64,000 bases of DNA, from assembly GCA_026122225.1 (NCBI GenBank), contig JANEZZ010002696.1, positions 124,001-188,000 of the forward strand, read 5' to 3'. Made by a program: the position numbers and the translations under genes. The stretch's first letter is position 1. Each line of letters opens with the position of its first letter. This document shows, one piece after another, positions 13,401-21,356 of the stretch. The notes beneath the pieces are model-generated. The model had not been told where the DNA came from. It made no database searches and saw nothing but the letters and a program-made list of their open reading frames with translations. Source of the stretch: Heloderma charlesbogerti (lineage: Eukaryota; Chordata; Lepidosauria; Squamata; Helodermatidae).

Positions 13401-16400
13401 TCGAGAGAAAGTTCACCATTACTTCCCAAATGTTGAAATCCAAGACTATGATTGGATTAAAAATCCATTTCTTTCAACTGCAATGAGGAATTTTTCACTT
13501 ATTGAAGAAGAAGAAGAATTAGCTGACATAAAAAATGATTGAAATCTGTTAATGATGCATGAACAGGGTGACTTAGACAGCTTTTGGATTCACATTTCAA
13601 AAATGCATCCAAACATAGCTAAAAAAGCGTTAAAAATTCTTCTGCAGTTTTGTACTACATACATTTGTGAAGTATCCTTTTCAACGATGGCAAACTTAAA
13701 GACACTGAAACGTGGAAGCTTAAAAATGCTCGATGACGAAATGCAAGTGTCTTTATCTAATATTCCACCAAATATTAAAAAGCTGTGTTCATCCCATCAA
13801 CCTCATACATCCCATTAAAATGCTAAGTAGTTATTGGTGTTATTCAACTTTTTTAAATTCTTGCACATATTTACATACTGTTACTCATAAATGACAACAA
13901 TGTATGTTATTATCTTACAAATCATATATTTTTTAAAATATAAATGAAAGGTTTTCATGAGATATGTTGTATCCCCATACATTTCGTTATTACAATTTAT
14001 GTATGTGTCCATATCTCTTATAACGGGTTAGTTTAACCTCCGGTTTGCTAGTAAAACTGAGTTACCGTGTCACGAAATGATGCATGTCTAAAAAGGGTGT
14101 CACCAACACAAAAAGTTTGGAAAGCTCTGATTTAAAGCAACAATGAGAAAGGCAGGACCTCTAACTGCAAAGGATGATAGGACTCCGGAAGTTGTATAGA
14201 AGGGGGGGGGGCAGATGCAGCTTGTTTTACTGGGTGATCAGCTGCACTGGCTGAGATTCCTACTTCTCCATGGTGCATGTGTGTTCGGCCCTCCTCTGGC
14301 AAGTCTTAATGCACTTTGCTTTGCCTAAAATAGACATTTGTAGAAGAGTCTGACCACTTATGGAAGAAACATTGTCAAAAAGACTTTAGAAATGAACAGC
14401 TCTTGGAATATGAATCATGGCGTGAAATGTATTTGAGGCTCCTCAATCAAAGAGAAGAAAAACTGAAGTCTCTCACCAAAAGCATTCTTTCAGCTCAATC
14501 TGAAAAGATTAAAGGTATCCATGAACTCCAACAACAATTAATTTGGAAACTAAGTAATAAACTGGGTTGGTTCAGAAGTTCTACCAAACCATGGTTTGCA
14601 TTAACTTTAGTTCAGACTCCAAACCATGACTTGTATTCCAGACATACAGACAAACCATGGCTTTACTTCTTCTCCTACCTTTCCTGAGAAATCCCTAACA
14701 GCTGTTTTCCCAACAGCAATCTCTGAAGATGAAGCAATGTCCAAAATCATGGTTTGTCAGCTTGGATGTAATTCCAAATGACAGTTTGCCCAAACTATTC
14801 TTTACAAATCATTTTGAAAGCATGATTTCAGATCCTGGCTTTCTACTCACACAGTCCATGGGTTACCTGGTGTTGACTTGGACATTGCTGCAAACCATGG
14901 TTTGGCATTATATCTCTACCATCTCACTGTCTGCTTAAACTTTCACCTCTTCTGAAAATAAGATCACGGTCCTAGTATTAATTGCTTTTAGGGGGGTCTG
15001 TTTGAAACTTTGAGCAAAGTCCTGAGAATGTTAGGAGTCCTCTTTTGGTACGATGGACAGACTTTTGGTACGATGGACAGACTTTTTGTCTGGGCCCGAT
15101 TCAAAGTGCTAGTATTAATATTCAGAACCCTAAATGGCTTGGGGTCAGGTTACCTGAAGGATTATCTCCTCCCATATGTACCTGCCCGGACCCTAAGATC
15201 CTCTTCATGGGTCCTTCTCTAGGAGCCCCTGCCAAAGGAAGTGAGGCAGGTCGCTACCAGGAAGAGGGCCTCCTGCTGTGGCTTGCTGGTTGTGGAATGA
15301 GCTCCCTAGAGTGGTTCGCCTAGTGCCCACATTGTACTCTTTCTAGTACTAAGTGAAAGCCCTTTTTGTTTTCCGAGGAATTTTAGCATAGCATTGTTTT
15401 TTAAATTTTTTTTACTGTATTTTAAATCTCTGCATTGCTGCTAGGCTTTATGCTGGCTATACTTTTATACTGTCTTTTTACTGCTTTTATATTTTATATT
15501 GTTTTCATGCTGTACTTGTGGTTTAAATTTTTGTGAACTGCCCAGAGATGCTATTGGATGGTATAGAAATGTAATAAACAAACTTATGTTTGAAGACATT
15601 TTTGTTCTTTGGCTAGGCCACCAAATTAAATTGGCATTCATACATGGCATGGTAAAGCCACCCAGAAATGTCCGCCGTCAGCAGGAAAAATACGGGACAT
15701 CAGGGCCTGTTGTTCAACTTCGGTCTGAGTAAGTACCTTTTAATGTGTCCTATTAGGGTGGAGCAAGATAAGGTGGTGGCAGGCCCATGTCTTCAACGTC
15801 TGAATTTCTGCTGTGGTATGGGGTGGAGCAATTTATTTTTCAAGCAGAGAAGTGGCAACCGAACTTGGTGGGTCTGGTGAACCCTTCCTGCCTCAATTGC
15901 CCCTGCAACCCCACCCCCACTCTTGTTTTCCTCCTAGCCTGCCTTTTTCTGATCTTGGAGGTGGTCTAGGAGAAAATTGGCTGTAGGGGGCGGGTTGTGA
16001 GGGTGCAAAGTGGTGTGTAGAAAAAGGATTGTAGCATCTATGTCACACCTATTGGGTGGTCACTTATGCATTGCCCTCCCTCCCTCCCCAAAAAGGAAAT
16101 GTAGCACCACAAAAGAGGACACCAATTTGTATGGCATTTGCAAAGGCTAATTCATACATATAAATGCATATTTACAAATAATAACTATAATAAAAATAGA
16201 AACACAAATAAAATAACTTCAATTAACTTGCACCCTACCCCAGATCATCCCAGATCAGTAGTTCCTCTTCAGTTATAATTAATTTGCAATAGTGGGGGGA
16301 AAGTGTTTTATTTGCAGGAGCAATTCATCCTCCCCTCCTTTAAAAATGGCAATGTTTGCATCAAAATGGAGTTTGAAAAATGCTAATCCAAAAGTGCTCT

Positions 16401-18034
16401 GTGTTGTGTGTGTGTGTGTGTGTTGCACATGTGGGGAGGGGTGCAGCTGCAATCCCCCTTGAGAAGCAAGCCCCACATGAGCATTAAGCTAAGAACCCCC
16501 CCCCCTCCATTGGCACCAATGGAATAGCTCTAGGGCTGTGGGCAATAATGGGGCTCAGGCGTAGCAACGCCTCTAGTTCATTGATTTTAAACCAGCCTTG
16601 GAATGGGCAGCCCATCAGATGGAGGACACCTTCGGATAGAGGACTGGTTTTCTGCTTGGTTGGATCCCAGCCCCATGAATTGCAAGTCGTTCAGCAGGAC
16701 CTGCGCTTGAAGACACAGCTCTGCTGCTCCTATCACGGCTAATCCCTCTCTAAAACTGACCGACCTTCCAGTCCTAATATTCCAGTGCTTTTGAAACAAA
16801 TGCAGGCTTCAACTCTTGGTATATCTATGCTATAAACTTATATGGGATTTGTACTAGGCTTTCTCCAAAGAATCCTGGATACTGAAGCACCTTTTGGCGA
16901 GGGTGCTTCAAATTCTGTTAGACCTGTAGCCTGTTCTCCTCACTAAACTACAGTTTTGGGAGTTCCTTGGAGGAAAAAATAGTACTGTTAAACCAGTTTA
17001 AGTCTTTAGTGGAGAAATGCATTCTATATCACTTTTCTCTCTTGCTCGTCTATCCCCACTCCTGATTTAACAGGAAAAGCATGTTTATCTTTCTCCTCTT
17101 TTCCTACCTCCGGTATCAGAGGCAGTGAGCCTATGTACACCAATTGCTGGGGAACATGGGTGGGAGGGTGCTGTTGCACTTATGTCCTGCTTGTGGGTTT
17201 CCCATGGGCAGCTGTTTGGCCACTGTATGAAAAGAATGCTGGACTGGATGGAGCCTTGGTCTGATCCAGCACGGCTCTTCTTATGTTCTCTGCCAGATTT
17301 TCGGCACTGTTAGTAGGGATCCTTCACATTAGGCAGCTGCTAGGGAAGGATTTTGTAGGCAGCAGCAGGATTACTCTTATAGCAACAAGGCTGTGCTTAT
17401 GTATCTGCTCTTCAGGATTAACATGGGGTAGATTCTGTCAACCTGGTAGCTCTGTGGCTTGTCTGACTGGGAGGGCAGCCCTGCTCTAGAGGAAGAGGAG
17501 CTGTTGGCCCAGAGCTCCAGAATTCTCCCTGGCAGCCTCTCCCAACCTGGTGCCCTCCAGATGTGTTTGTCTGCAACTCCCATCATCCCCAGCCAGCATG
17601 GCCAGTGGCTGCCATTGTTCATAACCATTTATTTATAGCCAGAGGAAATGTATGTGCATAAAGGATAGCAGACATTCCAGTGGCTTCAGCTATATTCCTG
17701 TGACTTATGTGCGTGTTAAAAATGTCAATATGACTTGCTAATCCTCCCCCCACACCCCTGTTCCCGTGACATTGCTTCTGTTCGTAAATATCTAAATCAA
17801 GTTGACACTTCTTTAAAAGCTCATTGAGTTTGCAATAAACGGTCTATGGCATTGCTCTTTGGTAGATCAAAGAATCCAGAAAAGCAAGAGAGAAGTCATT
17901 CCTCTTCAGGTTTGAGCATCAACAAAGGCAGCAATGTAGCATCAACTGGTTCGTCCATTCATAGTAATGGACCAGCTCAGAACGCGAAGAAGAAGAATCT
18001 TAAAAGTAAGTAAAGCTATTGTTTAAATTGCTTC

Positions 18035-18065
<31 letters not shown>

Positions 18066-20462
18066 GATAGTTCTGTCTCTAATGGCCTCTTAAGCATTTG
18101 CCACTGGTGGTACTGAGTGTCCCAAATACTGCTTTGATTTGCTTAGCAGTATGTTTATTATTATTATTATTATTATTGCACCATTTCTCACAAGGAGCCC
18201 AAGGAAGCCCAGATTCAGTGAGACTATATCCCATAGTAAAGGTTTTCCATCCCTGATCATTCCCACATGAGACTGATTTGCTCCCAAACAGGATCCAAGC
18301 TAGAAGTGAACATGCACATTAAAAAAAGAAGAAAATAGCAGCCCTGGGTGGTGATCGGGGAGTGGGGGACTGAGTGGCAGCAGGACCTCGTGGGTGTGTG
18401 TCCATCTGGGGCGGGGGGAGTTAACGCTTTCCCACTGCTGTCTCCTCTCCATCCCTGAAGTCCTGCTGCTGCTTCTTTCCCTCACCAGGCTATTTACATT
18501 ATTGTGTGTGTGTGGGGAAAAAAAGCGCATTAATTGCATTCACACAATTAATATTGCCGTTAGTTTGGCCCTAAAGGCCAAGAATGTCAAAGCTTCCCTT
18601 CTCCTTAGATGTTCAATAGAGTGCAGAAGGAGCAGATAAAGAGAGGGAGAAGGAGAAAGAGAGAGAGAGATCTCCAAAGAGACCTTAATTCATTCTCTAT
18701 TTCACTGTTTCTCTGTTTTATTGTTTTGTTGACCTGAAAGCCCACTGGTGGTCCACAGTTTGAAGAATTGCTTCCTTTCCTCTGTTTCAAAATCAGTGTG
18801 ATCCTTTGCACCCGTGATTCTTTTAGGGCACAGTCCTATGCATGTTTAGACAGCAGACAGTCCTACAACTCCCAGGCTGGATCTACACTTACCGCCTTTC
18901 TTTGCTTCCAATGAGGTTTCACCGCCCGTCTTTCACACTACTCAGTACCCACCTCGAATTGGAACCGGAATTTCCCACTTCCGTGCTCCCGCTTTCAATA
19001 CCCAAATATCCCGGTATTTCCCCTTAATGTGCTCTGATTTTCCGCCTTCGCTACCATATCTGGTTGTAGTCCCTTCCCCCGCCTGTCCATATACGGCAGT
19101 GTTTGTATTTCCCTCCTGTCCAATCACAGCTCTCAACAGCCCCATGTCTTCTTCCTGCTACTGATCGCATAGCTTCCTCAGCAGCCACCTTTTCCTCAGC
19201 AACAAGCAAAGGGCTGGATGTGCGTGTGCTTGTCTGATCTCGGAAGCTAAGTGGGGTCAGCCCCGGTCAGTAGTTGGATGGGCGGCCGCCTGTGAATCAG
19301 GCTTCCTGCACTGAGCAGGGGGGTGTTCTATCCCTTCAAATGAGACTATGTTTTACCCCCTCCTATCCCCCACTCAGGATGTTTTAAAAAAAAAATTAAG
19401 GCATTATCCTCGCAGCTTCGAAGATCATGCCAGAATTAGAAAAAAAAACATTGCAGAGAAGCCCCGATTCTTAGAGGATAACACCTTAATTAAAAAAAAA
19501 AAACATCCGGAGCAGGGGATGGGGAGGGTAAAACTTAGTCTCATTTGAAGGGATAGAACAATGCCCTGTTAAGTGCAGGAAGCCTGATTCCCAGGCGGTC
19601 GCCCATCCAACTACTGACCAGGGCCGACCCTGCTTAGCATCTGAGATCAGACAGGCGCGTGCAGGAAAACAGCACAGCGCTCGAGTGTGAACCGAGCTCA
19701 CACATTCGATGAAGCATTGCAACGGGAAAATGGGTGAGTGTGAATAATCATGTTTTAATGCGAGAGCATTTAACCTGACGGGACACCAAATTCATTGCGA
19801 TGGCGGGCGCAATGTAGATCGGCCCCCAGTCTTCCCCAGCCATTCATGCTCGCTGGGGAATGCTGGGAGTTGTAGGACTTTTTTCTGTCTAAATATGCAT
19901 AGGATTGCACCATTAGGGGAGTGCACCTTTCATTAGGAACCTTCTGACTGAGTGGTTATTAGTGGGCAAGCCTGTACCTGCACTCTCTTGTTAGCCAATC
20001 ATTTCTCCCAGCTTGATATACTTCAGTTACTTTCCCCCTTGGACTCACTTTTTAAGACTGAACTAATAAACTGACCCAGCTCATCCAGTCAACAAGGCTG
20101 TGCTCATGGGAGCTGCCTCTCCTGGAGTTTTAAGGATCCCCTCAACCCCCATTTAGCTGGGTTTCCCGATCCATGAGAGAGGTGTTTCAGACTGAGGCTG
20201 GGAGGTTGCCCAGGCCAGGGCAGAGGTGCAGGGAGGTGAGCTTCTACCAGCCCTCCTTTGATCCAACCCACTGAGAACTACCCCCAAGTGTTCAGTTTGC
20301 TGCTGGACTACTTTTTCAGGGGCCCGTTCTTTCTAATTTCATTCAGGATCGCCTTTCCAAATAAACTCTTTCTGTGTGCTTGTTTTCTGTTTTACCACAG
20401 ATATTGCTCCAATTATGAGAAAATCGCTGAGAGCCTTCAAAAACAGAGTTGGGCCACGGTGA
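1256..20462 (+). CDS. ELOA: Elongin A (ELOA family), C-terminal seven coding exons
   Basis: Elongin A is the large subunit of the SIII elongation factor. It stimulates RNA polymerase II elongation and, with elongin B/C, CUL5 and RBX2, ubiquitylates stalled polymerase in the nucleus. The coding segments are 1256-1352, 5690-5857, 8050-8147, 14334-14514, 15617-15728, 17866-18005 and 20401-20462. Each is bounded by AG/GT and the phases join without a break (1, 1, 0, 1, 2, 1), giving 285 residues then TGA. A BC box (TLYEQCIRVI, residues 74-83 of the visible part) fits the (T/S)LxxxCxxx(I/L/V) elongin C-binding pattern. The blocks EVGGVP, EYESWREMYLRL and RAFKNR are typical of the family. The N-terminal TFIIS-like domain must be encoded upstream of the window. 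No internal stop is seen and splice sites are intact, so it looks functional. Whether it is orthologous to human ELOA or an intron-containing paralogue is unresolved. Confidence 0.9.
1381..1428. repeat. (GAT)n(AAT)n compound microsatellite
   Basis: About ten GAT units change into about five AAT units, 29 bp after the donor of the first visible ELOA exon. Confidence 0.95.
2037..2270 (+). mobile_element. tRNA-derived SINE
   Basis: The head reads GGGGCTGTGGCTCAGTGGTT with a B box GGTTCGATCC, the Pol III internal promoter of a tRNA-derived SINE. A (CAAA)n run separates the head from a body ending GAGCTAGATGGAC...GGTCTGA. The family recurs at least six more times in this window. Confidence 0.85.
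2868..3047 (-). mobile_element. tRNA-derived SINE, reverse copy
   Basis: Reverse complement of the same family: the body gives GAGTCAGAGCCTTGGTCCAT on the plus strand, then CTCTCCAGGGTTTCAGGCAG, then the degenerate tRNA-like head (CCACCACTGAGACA). Confidence 0.8.
3351..3400. repeat. (TATG)n/(CATA)n microsatellite, self-complementary
   Basis: TATG units switch to CATA units and back, so the tract is partly palindromic. It abuts the 3' end of the L2 fragment on the minus strand. Confidence 0.9.
3390..4365 (-). mobile_element. L2-type LINE, 3' part of the reverse transcriptase ORF, degenerate
   Basis: Minus-strand translation gives the region downstream of the RT catalytic box: LGVILDSQLSMEAQ, then SSRLDYCNAVYVGLP, then KVLVLTFKTLYG and LWNSLPREL. 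This is the L2/CR1-group C terminus of ORF2. The copy is 5' truncated and broken by frameshifts (the LWNSLP part at 3,513-3,704 is in another frame). It lies antisense in an ELOA intron. Confidence 0.85.
5690..5857 (+). CDS. ELOA: ELOA exon b, contains the BC box
   Basis: A strong acceptor (CTTCTTTTGCAG) precedes the exon and GTAAGT follows it. It enters in phase 1 and leaves in phase 1. It encodes FTGQRLNTK followed by MYSGFK and the BC box TLYEQCIRVI. In the family the Leu and Cys of this box contact elongin C; both are present here. Confidence 0.93.
6063..6282. mobile_element. hAT-type MITE, family A (220 bp), with 8-bp TSD
   Basis: The element starts CAGTGGAGGCTGGTGG and ends with the inverted CCACCAGCCTCCAC (last two bases mutated). 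The body is an imperfect palindrome. The flanking octamer GCTTAATC occurs at 6055-6062 and 6283-6290. An 8-bp duplication and CAG start fit the hAT superfamily. Other copies: 21,038, 35,328 and 36,587. Confidence 0.85.
6813..6957. mobile_element. Harbinger-like palindromic MITE, family B
   Basis: Starts GGGTGCAATCCCATGCATGT after TTA and ends in the inverted CATGTATAGGATCGCACC. It has an extra TTTCTGTCTAAACAT unit near the right end, so it is a rearranged copy. Better preserved copies are at 18,826-19,912 and 53,714-53,834. Confidence 0.75.
7085..7260. mobile_element. Palindromic MITE-like element
   Basis: Inverted arms: GTGTCATCCAAA near 7,109 matches TTTGGATGACA near 7,239, and TTGGTTAGTGAAAACAAGCC at 7,148 matches GGCTTGTTTTCACTAACCAT at 7,193. 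No target-site duplication was established. Confidence 0.65.
7855..7970. mobile_element. AAGTAAGTCCC-type MITE, degenerate copy (family C)
   Basis: Weak copy of the palindromic family whose consensus-like parts are GCAATCCTATGCA...GGGAGTAAGTCCCA and their complement. Recognised by the gist of the GTAC-CCA, AATGGGA and TTAGGATTGCACTG strings. Confidence 0.5.
8050..8147 (+). CDS. ELOA: ELOA exon c
   Basis: The acceptor is CTTTGTAG and the donor is GTAAAC; phase 1 in, phase 0 out. It encodes HEVGGVPFEILEPVLTRCTP followed by EQLFRIEDYNP. This F-box-like segment directly follows the BC box in elongin A, and all landmark residues are kept. Confidence 0.93.
8992..9109. mobile_element. hAT-type MITE with TIR CAGGGGTAGGCAAC (family D)
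   Basis: Begins CAGGGGTAGGCAACTGGGTG and ends GGTTGCCTACCCTT in inverted orientation. The octamers TTCTAAAC (8984-8991) and CTCTAAAC (9110-9117) match at 7 of 8 positions and look like a diverged target-site duplication. The interior carries the GGACT-CAAC-TCC half-palindrome shared by many elements in this window. Confidence 0.8.
10288..10340. repeat. Near-perfect palindrome
   Basis: TGTACAAGAGTAGTCA (10291-10306) and its exact complement TGACTACTCTTGTACA (10322-10337) flank a 15-bp spacer that is itself built of two TGTACA units. It may be the core of a foldback element; no ends were defined. Confidence 0.9.
10400..10738. mobile_element. hAT-like non-autonomous element, probable
   Basis: Left end CAGAGGCAGGCAACCTTTTC and right end GGCTACCCCTAC are loosely inverted and resemble hAT termini of the CAGGGGTGGGCAACC type. 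The flanking octamers agree at only about 5 of 8 positions. Confidence 0.45.
11185..11253. repeat. 24-bp perfect inverted repeat inside the hAT leader
   Basis: The arms 11185-11208 and 11230-11253 are exact complements (core GCAGCTAATGTTAAAGC) with a 21-bp loop. It lies 139 bp from the left terminus, a place where subterminal transposase-binding repeats are found in hAT elements. Confidence 0.93.
12176..13818 (+). pseudogene. hAT transposase, inactivated
   Basis: The fragment order matches a ZBED5/SCAND3-like hAT transposase: a partial BED-finger-like head (12,176-12,457), a catalytic region with LDEATDVSG and CTDGAPSMVGSTKGF (12,511-13,122) carrying candidate catalytic Asp residues, the CxxH motif (CFLH), and a C-terminal hATC dimerisation domain with CEVSFSTMANLK (13,552-13,818). 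Reading is interrupted by two frame changes between 12,455 and 12,515 and by in-frame stops TAG at 13,120 and TGA at 13,540. It cannot make a full transposase, yet most residues are readable, indicating moderate age. A host-domesticated gene is unlikely because of these breaks and the intact TIR/TSD. Confidence 0.88.
14334..14514 (+). CDS. ELOA: ELOA exon d
   Basis: The acceptor is AAAATAG and the donor is GTATCC; phase 0 in, phase 1 out. The exon encodes a charged helical stretch containing DHLWKKHCQKDF and EYESWREMYLRL, a hallmark of elongin A. It lies about 200 bp downstream of the hAT transposon, which did not disturb the acceptor. Confidence 0.93.
14545..14915. mobile_element. Foldback element with AAACCATGGTTTG units
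   Basis: Several self-complementary AAACCATGGTTTG-like blocks (14,588, 14,651, 14,750, 14,891) lie within about 370 bp that begin AACTGGGTTGGTTCAG. This resembles the long foldback elements at 56.3 and 60.2 kb. Ends are not defined. Confidence 0.5.
15088..15583 (+). mobile_element. L2-type LINE 3' end
   Basis: Encodes ARFKVLVLIFRTLNGLGSGY then LPYVPARTLRSSS in frame, followed by broken sequence, an A/T-rich 3' UTR, and the tail TGTGAACTGCCCAGAGATGC...AATAAAC. This is the C-terminal end of an L2-type ORF2 and its 3' UTR. Confidence 0.8.
15617..15728 (+). CDS. ELOA: ELOA exon e
   Basis: The acceptor is TTGGCTAG and the donor is GTAAGT; phase 1 in, phase 2 out. It encodes IKLAFIHGMVKPPRNVRRQQ and then EKYGTSG, matching the basic KPPR-VRR-QEK-GT block of the family. 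The exon begins 34 bp after the end of an L2 LINE tail, so that insertion reaches almost to the acceptor. Confidence 0.92.
17108..17287 (+). repeat. Interspersed repeat, same family as 376-640
   Basis: Closely matches the 440-640 block, from the GAGGCAGTGAGCCTATGTAC stretch to the GATCCAGCACGGCTCTTCTT end. Both copies stop at the same place, suggesting a defined 3' end. Confidence 0.8.
17536..17620. repeat. Half copy of the CTACAACTCCCA palindrome family (family E)
   Basis: Reads CCCAACCTGGTGCCCTCCAG then CTGCAACTCCCATCATCCCC; only the left arm of the palindrome is present. Confidence 0.75.
17866..18005 (+). CDS. ELOA: ELOA exon f, serine/lysine-rich linker
   Basis: The acceptor is TTTGGTAG and the donor is GTAAGT; phase 2 in, phase 1 out. 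The product is rich in Ser, Asn and Gly and ends in a KKKNLK basic patch. This corresponds to the poorly conserved serine-rich tail of elongin A. Assignment rests on phase continuity and position more than on sequence. A (GA)n microsatellite begins about 30 bp after the donor. Confidence 0.82.
18039..18066. repeat. (GA)n microsatellite
   Basis: About thirteen GA units just after the donor of ELOA exon f. Confidence 0.95.
18155..18177. repeat. (ATT)n microsatellite
   Basis: About eight TTA/ATT units. Confidence 0.95.
18876..19824. mobile_element. Nested DNA transposon with GATCTACA ends
   Basis: This roughly 950-bp insert starts GCTGGATCTACACTTACCGC and ends with the complement of GCCGATCTACATTGCGCCCG. 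The pentamer CCCAG is present on both sides (18871-18875 and 19825-19829) and may be a target-site duplication, though it could be chance. The interior is unusually C- and CpG-rich on the left and contains the 5S-derived inverted repeat. No ORF for a transposase was seen. Superfamily not assigned. Confidence 0.7.
19231..19653. repeat. 180-bp inverted repeat whose arms carry 5S rRNA-like sequence
   Basis: Arms 19231-19411 and 19474-19653 are complementary with scattered mismatches, around a 62-bp loop. The outer 75 bp of each arm match the 3' half of 5S rRNA (TCTGATCTCGGAAGCTAA, then TTGGATGGGCGGCCGCCT), which spans the A box, intermediate element and C box of the type 1 Pol III promoter. The inner part has CTATCCCTTCAAATGAGACT and an A-rich stretch. 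Confidence 0.9.
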
Positions 20463-20830
20463 ATGAACACTTAAGGCAGGAATGATGCATTTATGCCAGA
20501 TTTAAATGAGCATCACAGTATCCCTGTTCAGTGGAATGAGGAATGGAAGGTTTTTTGGCTTGGTATCTTACGGTATTTTTTTTAAAGGCTGAACCTTTAC
20601 TACGTCACCCTTCCTTTTGGAGTGATGTTTTGTTTTTTGTTTTGCTTAAAATCAGGAATGTTCCTAATGGGTTTTCTTCAACATTATATAGAACATCTTT
20701 TCTTTCCTTTTGCTACTTCTGAATTGTGAAATATGTACCATTTGAGATTCACTTAATCTATTCCACTTGACACCTGGAACGCATCAAGTGTGATGCAAGG
20801 AATAAACACTTCAAGATTTTCATGGCAAAT
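20401..20830 (+). CDS. ELOA: ELOA terminal exon with stop and 3' UTR
   Basis: After the acceptor TTTACCACAG the reading frame gives 19 residues (IAPIMRKSLRAFKNRVGPR) and TGA at 20460-20462. The IAPMM-like and RAFKNR strings match the elongin A C terminus. The rest is 3' UTR; the 3' limit given here is inferred from the AATAAA at 20801-20806 and is approximate. Confidence 0.9.
20801..20806 (+). terminator. Poly(A) signal AATAAA for ELOA
   Basis: A canonical AATAAA sits 339 bp after the ELOA stop codon. It is the first such hexamer downstream of the stop in this orientation, so cleavage is expected near 20,815-20,830. A longer alternative 3' UTR cannot be excluded. Confidence 0.7.
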
Positions 20831-21037
20831 ATGCATCTTTCAACCCCATGGAATGTGTTACTACAAAGGACCTACCAATAACTCCTCACCGTGTCTCACA
20901 GTACATTCTGGGAGCTATATAAATAGACATACTGGGAACCACCACCCTTGAGGGGGAAGGCACAGTGCAGGCAAAGCATTTTGTGTGACACTTGCCCTGC
21001 CAATTGGGGAGGGGGAGGGAGTGCCAAAGGGAATACC

Positions 21038-21257
21038 CAGTGGAGGCTGGTGGCTCTGATTTTGGTGGGACTATGCATCCATTCTGGGTTGTAGTCAGAA
21101 CCAGTCAGACTTCGAAAGGAGCGATCCAACATGCTGAACCCCAGCCCCAAACCAGGCTCAGCACCTTGGATAGTTCTTTTAGAGTTCTGGATGGTTCTAG
21201 CTAAAACCCAGAATAGATTCATGGCCCCACTCAAATCACAGCCACCACCCTCCACTG
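21038..21257. mobile_element. hAT-type MITE, family A (220 bp), perfect TSD
   Basis: Starts CAGTGGAGGCTGGTGGC and ends CCCTCCACTG. The octamer GGAATACC is duplicated exactly at 21030-21037 and 21258-21265. Its length equals that of the copy at 6063-6282, which fixes the element ends. Confidence 0.92.
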
Positions 21258-21356
21258 GGAATACCACTGTTATCTCTGACCATTGATCCCCAAACCTCTA
21301 AGTCAATGACTGGAGATAACAGGGGGATTCTGCTCATTTTCCAAGCCCCCGCATAT

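Larger units (their letters stand above)
11047..14129 (+). mobile_element. hAT (Ac-like/Charlie-type) DNA transposon, full length, with perfect TSD
   Basis: Termini CAGAGCTGTCCAAACT and (inverted) CAGAGCTTTCCAAACT match at 15 of 16 bases. The octamer ATTTAAAG is found at both 11039-11046 and 14130-14137, an exact 8-bp target-site duplication of the nTnnnnAn type. The 3,083-bp element holds a GC-rich leader (about 11,060-11,760), a 24-bp hairpin, and a plus-strand transposase remnant (12,176-13,818). It sits in the sense orientation in an ELOA intron. Confidence 0.93.
8148..14333 (+). other. ELOA intron between exons c and d (largest)
   Basis: The 6.2-kb intron consists largely of mobile DNA, about half of it the hAT element at 11,047-14,129. 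Segments 9,120-10,280 and 10,745-11,030 showed nothing recognisable beyond a CCT run near 9,482. Confidence 0.7.
14515..15616 (+). other. ELOA intron between exons d and e
   Basis: Composed almost entirely of the foldback element and the L2 fragment listed separately. Confidence 0.7.
15729..17865 (+). other. ELOA intron between exons e and f
   Basis: Contains a (GT)n run at 16,405-16,422, the interspersed repeat at 17,108-17,287 and a half palindrome at 17,536-17,620. The rest (15,730-17,100) shows nothing recognisable. Confidence 0.7.
18826..19912. mobile_element. Harbinger-like palindromic MITE (family B) split by a nested element
   Basis: The left arm begins GGGCACAGTCCTATGCATGT and continues to CCTACAACTCCCAG (18,875). 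The right arm resumes near 19,830 and ends GCATAGGATTGCACCA. TTA flanks both sides (18823-18825 and 19913-19915), fitting the 3-bp TWA duplications of PIF/Harbinger elements. The copy at 53.7 kb shows what the uninterrupted element looks like. Confidence 0.85.
18006..20400 (+). other. ELOA last intron
   Basis: Dominated by the nested mobile element at 18,826-19,912. The parts 18,190-18,820 and 19,916-20,400 showed nothing recognisable beyond short GA runs. Confidence 0.7.

Noticed and set aside
12176..13818. Host ZBED-type gene domesticated from a transposase
   Set aside because: Two frame changes, two in-frame stops and intact transposon ends with target duplication point to a dead transposon copy.
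18039..18066. CRISPR-like or functional repeat
   Set aside because: A simple dinucleotide microsatellite; no spacer structure anywhere in the window.
19231..19305. 5S rRNA gene
   Set aside because: Only the 3' half of 5S is present, with many changes, and it is embedded in an inverted repeat; a SINE-derived or pseudogene origin fits better.
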